A DNA stretch of 39,709 nt from Thermoleophilia bacterium (GTDB lineage: Bacteria; Actinomycetota; Thermoleophilia; BMS3ABIN01): contig JAENWV010000003.1 in the NCBI GenBank assembly GCA_016650015.1, forward strand, positions 1 through 39,709, written 5' to 3'. Below, piece by piece: positions 26,943-36,113 of the stretch. The first letter of the stretch is position 1. Every line of letters starts with the position of its first letter. The notes beneath the pieces are model-generated. The model made no database searches and was not told where the DNA came from. It was given only the letters and a program-made list of their open reading frames with translations. The translations under genes and the position numbers were made by a program.

Positions 26943-28928
26943 TCAGTTGTCCTCGCCCGAAACCTTCTTTCGCTCCGCCGGCACGATCTTCTTTTTCAGC
27001 AACCTCTCCCCCACGTACGCAGAGACCGCCTCAGGGTTGAGGCCGATGTCCCGCAACAGCTTGTTGCGATTGCCGTGAGGGACGAAATAATCCGGAATGG
27101 CGAAGCTCTTGACCGACACCGATGCTTCTTCGGCAAACAGCCCCTGCACGGCGGCGCCGAAACCTCCTCTGGCCGTACTCTCTTCGACAGTCACTACCAG
27201 CTCGTGCTGTGAGGCCAGCTCGCGGATCAGCCCTTCATCGATCGGCTTCAGGAAACGGGCGTTGACCACCGTCGGCCTCAGACCGTGCTGCTCGACGAGC
27301 AGCCGGGCGGCGCGGCGACAGATGCCGACGCCGCTGCCTATTCCCAGGAGCAGCGCCCCCTCACCGCGGTCGATGACCTCGGCCTTGCCCACCGGCAACG
27401 CCTCAAAGTCCTCCGGCAGGGAGACACCGCCTCCCGCCGCGCGCGGATAACGGATGGCAGCCGGCTTGCCCAGTTGCAACGCCGTGTAAACCATGTTTTG
27501 AAGTTCGGCTTCGTCCCTGGGCGCCATCACGATGAGACCCGGCACCAAACTCAGGTAGCCGAGGTCGAAGACGCCATGATGCGAGGGGCCGTCGTCACCC
27601 ACCAGCCCGGCGCGGTCCAGGGCGAAAACCACCGGCAGTTCCTGCATCGCCACATCCTGTACCAGCATGTCGAATGCCCGCTGCAGGAAGGTGGAATAGA
27701 TTGCGACCACCGGCTTGAACCCGCCGATGGCGAGGCCCGCCGCAAAAGCCACGGCGTGCTCCTCGGCGATACCGACGTCAAAAAACCTGTCGGGGAACTT
27801 CCTCTCAAAATGATACAGCCCGGTGCCGCTGGACATGGCGGCGGTGATAGCTACGATCCTGTCGTCGCTCTCGGCCATGCGCGCCAGCCCCTGCCCGAAA
27901 GCCTCGGTATAGGTGATCGGTCCCGGCCTCTTGATGGCCTTGCCAGTGCTGACGGTGAAGGGCGCTATGCCGTGGAAGGTGTCCGGACGCGCCTCGGCGG
28001 GCTCGTACCCCTTCCCCTTGGTGGTCTTAATATGGATCAGCACCGGACGCTCGATCTCCATAGCCGCCCTGATGCTCTTGCGCAGCGCCTTGATGTCGTG
28101 CCCGTCGATGATGCCGATGTAGGCGAAGCCCAGCTCTTCAAAAAGCATCCCCGGCACCAGAAAAGCCTTCATGCTTTCCTTGATCGATCGCGAGGCGCCG
28201 CGGATGCCCGGTATCTTCTCGATGCCGTGCTCGAATTCCTCGCGCAGCTTGAAGAGCGTAGGGTCGAGGCGCAGCTTGTGTAAATACTGGGAGATGGCAC
28301 CCACATTGGGCTTAATCGACATCTCGTTGTCGTTAAGAATCACGATGAGCGGGGTTTTGAGATGGCCGGCCTGGTTCATCGCCTCATAGGCGATGCCGCC
28401 GGTCAGAGCCCCATCACCGATCACGCAGGCGACATGGCCCCCGGTCTTTTCCTCGCCGGCCTCCTCGCTGCCCGGCTCACTGCCGCCGGCCAGAGTCGCA
28501 TCGATGCCGGCCAGCTCCGCCTGCGCCGCCGCCAGCCTGATGGCCTCCTGGATGCCAACGCCATAACTGATGGAAGTGGAGCTGTGCCCGGTCCCGACGA
28601 TATCGTGCTCTGACTCGTGCTTATTGGGGAATCCGGAGAGGCCGCCGTACTGGCGGACAGTATGAAATTCGGCGGCTCGGCCGGTGATGATCTTGTGGGC
28701 GTAGCACTGGTGACCGACGTCCCAGATGATTTTATCTTCAGGGCTGTTGAGGACGCTGTGCAGGGCCAGAGTCAGCTCGACAACACCGAGGCTGGGAGCG
28801 AGGTGACCGCCGACCTTGGACACAGCGCCGATCATGAATTCGCGGATCTCGTCGGCGAGCAGCTGCAGCTCGCGGTCGTTGAAACGACGCAAGTCTGACG
28901 GGGAATGGATTTGCTCGAGGAGCGACAC
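26943..28928 (-). CDS. dxs: 1-deoxy-D-xylulose-5-phosphate synthase
   Basis: KVGGHLAPSLGVVELTLALHSVLNSPEDKIIWDVGHQCYAHKIITGR, GTGHSSTSISYGVG, VIGDGALTGGIAYEAMNQAG, ILNDNEMSIKPNVGAIS, DRFFDVGIAEEHAVAFAAGLA. Confidence 0.97.
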   Translation of the reverse strand: MSLLEQIHSPSDLRRFNDRELQLLADEIREFMIGAVSKVGGHLAPSLGVVELTLALHSVLNSPEDKIIWDVGHQCYAHKIITGRAAEFHTVRQYGGLSGFPNKHESEHDIVGTGHSSTSISYGVGIQEAIRLAAAQAELAGIDATLAGGSEPGSEEAGEEKTGGHVACVIGDGALTGGIAYEAMNQAGHLKTPLIVILNDNEMSIKPNVGAISQYLHKLRLDPTLFKLREEFEHGIEKIPGIRGASRSIKESMKAFLVPGMLFEELGFAYIGIIDGHDIKALRKSIRAAMEIERPVLIHIKTTKGKGYEPAEARPDTFHGIAPFTVSTGKAIKRPGPITYTEAFGQGLARMAESDDRIVAITAAMSSGTGLYHFERKFPDRFFDVGIAEEHAVAFAAGLAIGGFKPVVAIYSTFLQRAFDMLVQDVAMQELPVVFALDRAGLVGDDGPSHHGVFDLGYLSLVPGLIVMAPRDEAELQNMVYTALQLGKPAAIRYPRAAGGGVSLPEDFEALPVGKAEVIDRGEGALLLGIGSGVGICRRAARLLVEQHGLRPTVVNARFLKPIDEGLIRELASQHELVVTVEESTARGGFGAAVQGLFAEEASVSVKSFAIPDYFVPHGNRNKLLRDIGLNPEAVSAYVGERLLKKKIVPAERKKVSGEDN

Positions 28929-28931
28929 TAG

Positions 28932-29870
28932 CTAACTCTGGCGCTCATAAATGTAGTTGGTGATTCCGGCAAGAGCATCGGTTTTCCCTCCTACCCGGTC
29001 AAGAGCCTCAAGAGCTTCGTCCCGGGACTTGAGCGCCAGGCGCTCCGCCTCTTCCAGGCCATATACGCTGACGTAGGTACGCCGATCCAGCCTGGCGTCG
29101 GCGCCCGCTTCCTTGCCCAGCAGGGCCGTTTCACCCACTACATCCAAAATATCGTCTTTTATCTGGAATAGCAATCCGAGCTCGGCGGCAAAATCGCGAA
29201 GATTTGTTAACTCCTGTCCGGGCGCTTCGGCGAGCAGCGCGCCACAGTGAACACAGGCCATGATCAGCCGCCCGGTTTTCAGAGAATGGAGCAGTTTCAG
29301 GGAATCCGGCTGACTTTCAGAGATCCCTGATACGTCCAGGTACTGGCCGCCGACCATACCGTTGACGCCGGTTGCCACTGCGATCTCCCTGATTACTCCG
29401 AGCAGGATAGCGGCAGCCCCCTGCTGCCGCTCGCAGATAAGCCTGAACGCCTCGGCGAACAGGGCGTCGCCGGCGAGAATGGCCGTGTTCTCACCAAACT
29501 TCACATGGCAGGTAGGCTTGCCACGGCGCAGCTCGTCGTCGTCAAAGGCGGGCAGGTCGTCATGGATCAGGGAATAGGTGTGAATCATCTCCAGCGCGGC
29601 GGCGGTCGGCAACATCCCGGCGGGCTCACGCCCGAAGGCCTGGCCGGTCGCCATCAGCAATACCGGCCGGATCCGCTTGCCGCCGGCCAGCAAGGAATAC
29701 TGCATGGCTTCGCTGAGAGGCGACACCGAGGCATCCTCGCCGTAGTCGAGTTCCTCCAGATAACCGTCAAGCAGGTGAGTCAGTTCTTCGGGATAGCTCA
29801 AAGTCTCCTGATCCTCAAGGGCCCCGGAATTCTCAGAGCCCCGGAATTCGGTCTTGTTCGTGAGGCTCAT
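28932..29870 (-). CDS. ispA: Polyprenyl synthetase (farnesyl/geranylgeranyl diphosphate synthase)
   Basis: GGKRIRPVLLMATGQAFG, EMIHTYSLIHDDLPAFDDDELRRGKPTCH (DDxxD), GLLFQIKDDILDVVG. Start approximate; overlaps xseB. Confidence 0.93.
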   Translation of the reverse strand: MSLTNKTEFRGSENSGALEDQETLSYPEELTHLLDGYLEELDYGEDASVSPLSEAMQYSLLAGGKRIRPVLLMATGQAFGREPAGMLPTAAALEMIHTYSLIHDDLPAFDDDELRRGKPTCHVKFGENTAILAGDALFAEAFRLICERQQGAAAILLGVIREIAVATGVNGMVGGQYLDVSGISESQPDSLKLLHSLKTGRLIMACVHCGALLAEAPGQELTNLRDFAAELGLLFQIKDDILDVVGETALLGKEAGADARLDRRTYVSVYGLEEAERLALKSRDEALEALDRVGGKTDALAGITNYIYERQS

Positions 29871-30207
29871 CCTCCGGGGAACCATAGACGACATCCTGTA
29901 CGACCCGATCGAGCTTCTGGCTGCTCTCCATGGCCAGCTCATTGGCTTCCGATAACAGGCGCACCGACTCTTCCCAGTCGGATTCGCCCGCCTCCAGCTT
30001 TCGTACGATCGTCTCCATGCGCTCGATGGACTGGTTGAGGCTCTCGAGGGTGGATACCAGGGCGCTGGTCAGCTCGCCTTCCTTCGCCGGCGGATCCGGT
30101 TGCCGGTTCGGCTGTGATGCCGCCTGTGGCGTTTCGTTCCGCCTGCCCGACGGTTCCACCGGTTGCGCGTTATCCGGTTGCGGACCAGATTCGGTTTCGT
30201 CATTCAT
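29833..30207 (-). CDS. xseB: Exodeoxyribonuclease VII small subunit, with Pro/Gln-rich N-terminal extension
   Basis: LNQSIERMETIVRKLEAGESDWEESVRLLSEANELAMESSQKLDRVVQDV matches the XseB helical pair; nusB-xseB-prenyl synthase-dxs context. Confidence 0.82.
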   Translation of the reverse strand: MNDETESGPQPDNAQPVEPSGRRNETPQAASQPNRQPDPPAKEGELTSALVSTLESLNQSIERMETIVRKLEAGESDWEESVRLLSEANELAMESSQKLDRVVQDVVYGSPEDEPHEQDRIPGL

Positions 30208-30217
30208 GGCAGCTCAC

Positions 30218-30658
30218 TCACTCGTCGTTTGACAGTGGTTCAGCGCTCTCGGACCTCTCTTCAACGATCCTGCCGAGAACACCGTTGACCAGCGATCCCG
30301 CCTCGCGGGAACAGAAGCGCTTGGCCAGTTCCACAGCTTCGTCGATGCTCACTTCGGCCGGGATGTCGTCACGGCTCTGGATTTCATAAATCGCCAGACG
30401 GAGTATGTTGCGCTCCAGCGCGGCCATCCTTTTCGCGGACCAGTTGTTAGCGTTGGCATCGATGACCGCATCGATCTCATTCCGCGAGGCGAGCACCGCC
30501 TCAACCTCATCGCGGGTAAATGAATCGAGCTTGCGAGCTTCCTCACGCTCCAGATTATCATACAAATCTTCCAGCGCACCACCGGTCAGGTCGTGCTGAT
30601 AAAGCAACACCATGGCGTCTCGGCGGGCCTGGCGGCGTGTTGTGGATGATGAGTTCAT
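30218..30658 (-). CDS. nusB: Transcription antitermination factor NusB
   Basis: MNSSSTTRRQARRDAMVLLYQHDLTGG...; DANANNWSAKRMAALERNILRLAIYEIQSRDDIPAEVSIDEAVELAKRFCSREAGSLVNGVLGRI. Confidence 0.95.
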   Translation of the reverse strand: MNSSSTTRRQARRDAMVLLYQHDLTGGALEDLYDNLEREEARKLDSFTRDEVEAVLASRNEIDAVIDANANNWSAKRMAALERNILRLAIYEIQSRDDIPAEVSIDEAVELAKRFCSREAGSLVNGVLGRIVEERSESAEPLSNDE

Positions 30659-30695
30659 CGTTCCTGGTTCCCGGCTTCTGATTAAAACAGAAAGC

Positions 30696-32045
30696 CTAGA
30701 ACTGAAGCAGCTCCATATTCTCTTCGATGAAGGCTGTCGTGTATTCACCATCACGGAATGCCGGTGCTTTAAGTATCCGGGCGCAAAGCTCCTTGTTGGT
30801 GACGATGCCCTCGATCACATATTCGTCGAGGGCCCGGAGCGCCCGGCGAATGGCTGCCGGCCGATCCACATCCCAGACGATGAGCTTGGCCAGCAGGGAA
30901 TCGTAAAAAACCGGGATGGTATAACCCTCATAGAGGTGCGAATCCACTCGCACGCCAGGGCCGCCTGGTGTCACATAACGGCTGATGGTGCCTGTGTTGG
31001 GACGAAAATCGTTGGCCGGGTCCTCGGCATTGATGCGCAGCTCGATGGCATGTCCCCGCGGTTGAAGCGCGCCGGTATGCGGCAGGAGATCGCCACGGGC
31101 GATCCTGATCTGCTCACGGACAATATCTATGCCGGTGACCATCTCGGAAACTGGATGCTCCACCTGGATACGGGTGTTCATTTCCATGAAATAAAAGTTG
31201 CGTTCGTTATCGACCAGAAATTCCAGGGTGCCGGCATTCTCGTAACCACAGGCGCGGCAGGCGACAATGGCCGCTTCCGACATTTTCTGCCGGGTTTCCG
31301 CGTCCAGAAACGGCGACGGGGATTCTTCCACCAGTTTCTGGTGGCGCCGCTGCACCGAGCAGTCACGCTCGCCCAGGGTCAACACCGACCCGGCCTTGTC
31401 CACCAGCACCTGGACCTCGACATGATGGGGGCCGACGATCACCTTTTCCAGGTACATCGTGCCGTCGCCGAAAGCGGTTTCGGCTTCGGCGCTGGCCATG
31501 TTGAAAAGGTTCTCCATCTCGGCCGGCGAATTGACCAGGCGCATGCCCCGCCCACCACCGCCGGCGGCAGCTTTTACCATCACCGGATATCCGTAACTTT
31601 CGGCGAGCCGACCCCCTTCGCTGGCGTCGGCCACAGTTCCCTCGGAACCTGGCACAACCGGTATACGCGCCTCCTTCATTAACTGCTTGGCGAGAGACTT
31701 GTCGCCCATGCTGCGCATCAGGTCGGCTCCCGGCCCGATAAAGACCATGTCATTGTCCTCGCAGGACAGAACAAAATCGGGATTCTCGGCCAGGAAACCG
31801 TACCCGGGATGAATAGCGTCGCAACCGGTGATTTCCGCCGCGCCGATGATGTTGCGGATCTGCAGGTAACTGCCGCTGACGGGGCCGGGGCCAATGCAAA
31901 CGATCTCATCGGCTTCCTTCACATGTAACGAATCGACATCCGCCTCGGAATAGACCGCCACGCAGGGAATGTCCAGTTCATGGCAGGCGCGAATTACCCG
32001 CACGGCCACTTCACCACGATTGGCTATAAGAATTTTAGAAAGCAT
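30696..32045 (-). CDS. accC: Biotin carboxylase subunit (AccC/PycA)
   Basis: MLSKILIANRGEVAVRVIRACHELDI, HPGYGFLAENPDF, MVKAAAGGGGRGMRLV, QVLVDKAGSVLTLGERDCSVQRRHQKLVEESPSP, MEMNTRIQVEHPVSEMVTGIDIV. Confidence 0.97.
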   Translation of the reverse strand: MLSKILIANRGEVAVRVIRACHELDIPCVAVYSEADVDSLHVKEADEIVCIGPGPVSGSYLQIRNIIGAAEITGCDAIHPGYGFLAENPDFVLSCEDNDMVFIGPGADLMRSMGDKSLAKQLMKEARIPVVPGSEGTVADASEGGRLAESYGYPVMVKAAAGGGGRGMRLVNSPAEMENLFNMASAEAETAFGDGTMYLEKVIVGPHHVEVQVLVDKAGSVLTLGERDCSVQRRHQKLVEESPSPFLDAETRQKMSEAAIVACRACGYENAGTLEFLVDNERNFYFMEMNTRIQVEHPVSEMVTGIDIVREQIRIARGDLLPHTGALQPRGHAIELRINAEDPANDFRPNTGTISRYVTPGGPGVRVDSHLYEGYTIPVFYDSLLAKLIVWDVDRPAAIRRALRALDEYVIEGIVTNKELCARILKAPAFRDGEYTTAFIEENMELLQF

Positions 32046-32051
32046 CGAGCG

Positions 32052-33893
32052 CTACTCTTCGGCTTCAACCGGCTCGATATACAAAAGCGACTGCCCGTAC
32101 TCGACCGGCTTGCCGTTCTCGACAAGCACCCGCCGTACCGTCCCGGCAATCTCACTAGTAACCTCATTCATCAACTTCATCGCCTCGAGAATGCAGAGCG
32201 TCTGCCCCACGGTCACCTCATCGCCCTCCTGAATAAACGGATCGCTGGTCGGCGACGCGGCGTGGTAGAAAGTGCCCACCATCGGTGACTTGACAACATG
32301 ATAATTGTTTTCCTCCTCAATCAACGGGATGCCGGCCGGCGCCGCGCCGGCCGCCGCGACCGCTTCGCCAGTTTCAGCCGGGGCAGCCTCGCCGCCCTTG
32401 CGGACCGTAATCCTCGTGTCGCCTTCCTCGATGGTGATTTCGGAGATCGTCGACTGCTCGACCGTGGCGATCAGATCCTTGATTTTGTCTATATCCATTT
32501 CAACCCCACTTTTCTCCTCCGTTTCCTGTATCAGGAACACGTCTTCTTCGACCCGGTGCTGGCGCTTCTCCAGAAATGTGCGCCCGGTCGCCGGGAAAAG
32601 AGCATAGGTCAGAACATCTTCCTCGTTGTGGGCCAGCTCGCCGATCTCACCGGCATACCGCTCCAAAGTTTCGTCCAGCAGATCCGCCGGCCGGCAGGTG
32701 AGCGGTTGCTCGTCACCCAGCACCTTGTGCATGACGTCCGGGTTGATCGGGCCCGGCGCCTTGCCATAACGGCCACGCAAATATGATTTCATCTCATCGG
32801 GAATAATCTGCCAGCGCTTGCCTGAGAGGATATTCAGCACCGCCTGGGTTCCGACAATCTGGCTCATCGGCGTCACCAGCGGCGGGTATCCGACTTCCGC
32901 CCGTACGATCGGAATCTCCTCGAGCACTTCGGGCAGCCGATCCAGCGCGTTCTGCTCGGCCAGCTGGCTTTCCAGATTGGAAATCATGCCGCCCGGCACC
33001 TGGTGCGAGTATACCTGCATATGCGTCAGCGAGGTGACCCCGCGCGGATGTCCGCCGCGAATGCGAACTTCTTCCCAATATTTGGCGATTTCGAACAACT
33101 TATCCAGATCCAGCTCGGTATCGTAGGGCGTACCGGAGAGGGCGCTGACGACCATCTCGGTCGCCGGGTTGGAAGCGCCGAATGCCAGGGGCACGGTGGC
33201 CGTGTCGATTATGTCGACGCCGGCCTCGATTGATTTCAGATAGGTCATGGGCGCCAGGCCACCGATGTAATGGCAATGCAGCTCCAGCGGCAGGTCGAAT
33301 TCTTCTTTGATGCGCTGCACCAGCTGCTCGGCGTGATAAGGCGACAGCAGGGCCGCCATGTCCTTGATGCAGAGGGAGTCGGCTCCCATGTCCGCGTAGA
33401 TATGGGCTACCTCCATGAAATGATCAAGGGTATGGACCGGGCTTATCGTGTAGACGATGGCCCCCTGAAAGTGTTTGCCGGCTTCCTTGATCGCCTCGGC
33501 TGCCGCCTCGACGTTGCGGGTGTCGTTGAGGGCATCGAAAACCCTGAATATGTCAACGCCGCTCTCGGCGGAGTGGGCGACGAACCGGCGGACGATATCG
33601 TCGCCATAATGCCTGTAGCCGACCAGGTTCTGGCCGCGCAGCAGCATCTGCAGGGGCGTCTTGGGACAATGGTGCTTGATGGTGCGCAGACGCTCCCAGG
33701 GATCGTCGTCCAGGAAACGGATACAGCTGTCGAAGGTCGCCCCGCCCCAGACTTCCAGTGAGTAGAAGCCGATATCGTCCATGGCCGACAGGATGGGCAG
33801 CATCTCGCTGGTCCGCATGCGCGTGGCCCAGAGCGACTGATGGCCATCCCTGAGAGTGGTATCGGTGATCAGTATGCGGCGCGCTTTTGTCAT
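32052..33893 (-). CDS. Fusion: pyruvate carboxylase/oxaloacetate decarboxylase-type carboxyltransferase + full-length AccB-type biotin carboxyl carrier protein
   Basis: N-terminal CT domain (LITDTTLRDGHQSLWATRMRTSEMLPI, FRVFDALNDTRN, CIKDMAALLSPYHAEQL, LHCHYIGGLAPMTYLKSIEAGVDIIDTATVPLAFGASNPATEMV). C-terminus is AccB-like from MDIDKIKDLIATVEQSTISEITIEEGDTRITVRK through an Ala/Pro linker to SPMVGTFYHAASPTSDPFIQEGDEVTVGQTLCILEAMKLMNEV. Confidence 0.93.
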   Translation of the reverse strand: MTKARRILITDTTLRDGHQSLWATRMRTSEMLPILSAMDDIGFYSLEVWGGATFDSCIRFLDDDPWERLRTIKHHCPKTPLQMLLRGQNLVGYRHYGDDIVRRFVAHSAESGVDIFRVFDALNDTRNVEAAAEAIKEAGKHFQGAIVYTISPVHTLDHFMEVAHIYADMGADSLCIKDMAALLSPYHAEQLVQRIKEEFDLPLELHCHYIGGLAPMTYLKSIEAGVDIIDTATVPLAFGASNPATEMVVSALSGTPYDTELDLDKLFEIAKYWEEVRIRGGHPRGVTSLTHMQVYSHQVPGGMISNLESQLAEQNALDRLPEVLEEIPIVRAEVGYPPLVTPMSQIVGTQAVLNILSGKRWQIIPDEMKSYLRGRYGKAPGPINPDVMHKVLGDEQPLTCRPADLLDETLERYAGEIGELAHNEEDVLTYALFPATGRTFLEKRQHRVEEDVFLIQETEEKSGVEMDIDKIKDLIATVEQSTISEITIEEGDTRITVRKGGEAAPAETGEAVAAAGAAPAGIPLIEEENNYHVVKSPMVGTFYHAASPTSDPFIQEGDEVTVGQTLCILEAMKLMNEVTSEIAGTVRRVLVENGKPVEYGQSLLYIEPVEAEE

Positions 33894-33902
33894 GGCCTGG
33901 GG

Positions 33903-34460
33903 TTAGACCCTCTCCACATAGTTGCCAGTACGGCTGTCGATCTTGAGCATGTCGCCGGTCTTGATAAAGAGCGGTACGTTCACCAATGCTCCCGTCTCCA
34001 GGGTCGCGGGCTTCGAGCCACCGCTCACCGTGTCGCCCTTGACGCCGGGCTGGGTGTCGGTAACCTCAAGCTCGACGAAAATCGGCGGCACCAGCTGGGC
34101 CGGTTTGCCGTCGATCATCTGAACCTCGACTTCCATGTTGTCCTTGATGAAAGAAAGAGCGTCACCAGCCAGGGCCGGCGGCAACGACAGCTGCTCGTAG
34201 TTGTCGTTGTCCATCAGCACCACCTCGTCCGGCGTCGCGTACAGAAAGAGCATCTTCTTACTCTCGATGCGCACCCGACGGAACTTCTCCACCGGCCTGA
34301 AGGTCCGGTCAAGCACCGCGCCGGTCTCAATGTTCTTGATCTTGGTGCGCACGAAAGCACCGCCCTTGCCGGGTTTAACATGTTGGAACTCGACAATGGT
34401 AAATATCTGGCCTTCGACCTCGATGGCCATGCCATTTTTAAAGTCGCTTGTTGAAACCAA
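33903..34460 (-). CDS. efp: Elongation factor P
   Basis: STSDFKNGMAIEVEGQIFTIVEFQHVKPGKGGAFVRTKIKNIETGAVLDRTFR; C-terminal SRTGNYVERV. Confidence 0.97.
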   Translation of the reverse strand: MVSTSDFKNGMAIEVEGQIFTIVEFQHVKPGKGGAFVRTKIKNIETGAVLDRTFRPVEKFRRVRIESKKMLFLYATPDEVVLMDNDNYEQLSLPPALAGDALSFIKDNMEVEVQMIDGKPAQLVPPIFVELEVTDTQPGVKGDTVSGGSKPATLETGALVNVPLFIKTGDMLKIDSRTGNYVERV

Positions 34461-34596
34461 GATTCCTCCGAAGGGTCAATCGTTCTTCACAAACACGGGC
34501 AAAGAGAGATTTTACACTATAAACGGAGGCCGGGGGAAGCCTGACAGCCATTCCGGTTCCTTCCGGAACAGCCCTGATCAGGCGCAAATACGGGCT

Positions 34597-35646
34597 TTAA
34601 CGCAGAACTTTGAGTTCCCGCGGGAATTTCGTCAGCGGTATGGCGCCCCTGGCGCCGACCAGTACCGTGTCCTCGATGCGCACACCGCCAAGACGCTCGA
34701 GGTAGATGCCAGGCTCGATGGTGACAGTCATGCCGGCCTTCAGGGTCTCTTTCGACCGGCCTGACAGCACCGGCGCTTCATGGGGCTCGAGTCCGACCCC
34801 GTGGCCCAGGGAATGGCCAAAAGCTTCGCCAAAACCGGCCGCCGAAATGTGGTCACGGGCCAACCGGTCTATTTCGGCGCAGGCCACGCCGTCACGCACG
34901 CCGGAAAGGGCCAGTTGTTGGGCTTCCTGTACGATGCGATGGATTTCGGTCAGCCGCGGCGGCAGATGCCCGCTGGCAAAAGTTCTGGTGGCGTCGGAGC
35001 AGTAACCGTCGAAGCTGGCGCCCAGATCCACTACCACCAGCTCTCCTGTCCCTATTATCCGATTTCCGGCGACGCCATGGGGCAGCGCCGAACGCGGCCC
35101 CGAGGCGACAATTATCTCGAAAGGCATGGATCCGGAACCGGCCTCGCGCATGGCGGACTCGAGCAGCCAGGCGACCTGTTTCTCACTCCTGCCCACGACT
35201 TTTAAACGGACCAGCCTGGCGAAGGCCAGGTCCGCAATCGCCGCCGCCCGCCGCAGCCGCCTCAGCTCAACGGGTTTCTTGACCTGGCGCCGCTGTTCGA
35301 TCTCTCCCGAGGCGTCCAGAAAGCTGAGCCCCTTGAGCTGCTTCTTCATCAGCTGAAACTGCCGGAGAGTCAGATGATCGCCATCGTAGCCGATAACCCC
35401 GGTTTTCAGACGCCGGACGTTGATGTAACTGCAGCAGCCCTCCATTGCTCCACCATTGACGATGCGGACATCGAAACCCTTTACCTCCCGGATAGCCTGG
35501 CCGCGGTAGCGAAAATCGGTGAAGAACAGATTTAGCCGCGGTGTCATCAGGGCGCACCCGGCTGAGCCGCTGAAACCGGTCAGGTAGCGAATACTGGGAA
35601 GGTGGGTTACCAGCAGGGAGTCGGGCTTGCGGGATTCGGAGGTCAA
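34597..35646 (-). CDS. pepP: Xaa-Pro aminopeptidase (M24 family)
   Basis: VVDLGASFDGYCSDATRTFASG, FGHSLGHGVGLEPHEAP, GMTVTIEPGIYLERLGGVRIEDTVLV. Start likely TTG near 35646 just after the aroQ stop. Confidence 0.93.
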   Translation of the reverse strand: MTSESRKPDSLLVTHLPSIRYLTGFSGSAGCALMTPRLNLFFTDFRYRGQAIREVKGFDVRIVNGGAMEGCCSYINVRRLKTGVIGYDGDHLTLRQFQLMKKQLKGLSFLDASGEIEQRRQVKKPVELRRLRRAAAIADLAFARLVRLKVVGRSEKQVAWLLESAMREAGSGSMPFEIIVASGPRSALPHGVAGNRIIGTGELVVVDLGASFDGYCSDATRTFASGHLPPRLTEIHRIVQEAQQLALSGVRDGVACAEIDRLARDHISAAGFGEAFGHSLGHGVGLEPHEAPVLSGRSKETLKAGMTVTIEPGIYLERLGGVRIEDTVLVGARGAIPLTKFPRELKVLR

Positions 35647-35647
35647 G

Positions 35648-36112
35648 CTAACCAGTCGGGTTGAGCCGCTGCGCCAGCGACTGCAGCGCCTCCATGTAGC
35701 CGTCAGGGCCCTTGCCGGAAATGGTCTGGTCGCAGACATCGCGTATCACGGAATGGTGCCGCCATTCCTCCGTCCGCGCGTCGATATCGGAAAGGTGGAC
35801 TTCGATGACCGGCCCCTTGACCATTTCCAGGGCGTCACGGATGGCATAGCTGTAATGTGTCCAGGCGCCCGGATTGATGATCATGCCCAGCGCCCTCAGG
35901 CGCAACTCATGGATCTTTTCCACCAGATCACCCTCATGGTTTGTCTGGAAGGAAATACAGACCAGCCCCAGGCGGCGCGCCTCTTTGACCACCTGGTTTT
36001 CCAGTTCGGCCAGGCTCAGTGTGCCGTAATGTTCCGGATCGCGCTTGCCCAGCATATTCATGTTGACACCGTGCAGAAGAGCTATGTTGAGGATCTCCCG
36101 TTCCTGGTACAT
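35648..36112 (-). CDS. aroQ: Type II 3-dehydroquinate dehydratase
   Basis: Start MYQEREILNIALLHGVNMNMLGKRDPEHYGTLS; QTNHEGDLVEKIHE; MIINPGAWTHYSYAIRDAL; IEVHLSDIDARTEEWRHHSVI; GPDGYMEALQSL. Confidence 0.93.
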   Translation of the reverse strand: MYQEREILNIALLHGVNMNMLGKRDPEHYGTLSLAELENQVVKEARRLGLVCISFQTNHEGDLVEKIHELRLRALGMIINPGAWTHYSYAIRDALEMVKGPVIEVHLSDIDARTEEWRHHSVIRDVCDQTISGKGPDGYMEALQSLAQRLNPTG

Positions 36113-36113
36113 T

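Noticed and set aside
27285-28283. 332-aa plus-strand ORF
   Set aside because: Antisense to dxs; no domain recognised.
30612-31682. 356-aa plus-strand ORF
   Set aside because: Antisense to accC/nusB; composition is a mirror of the biotin carboxylase codons.
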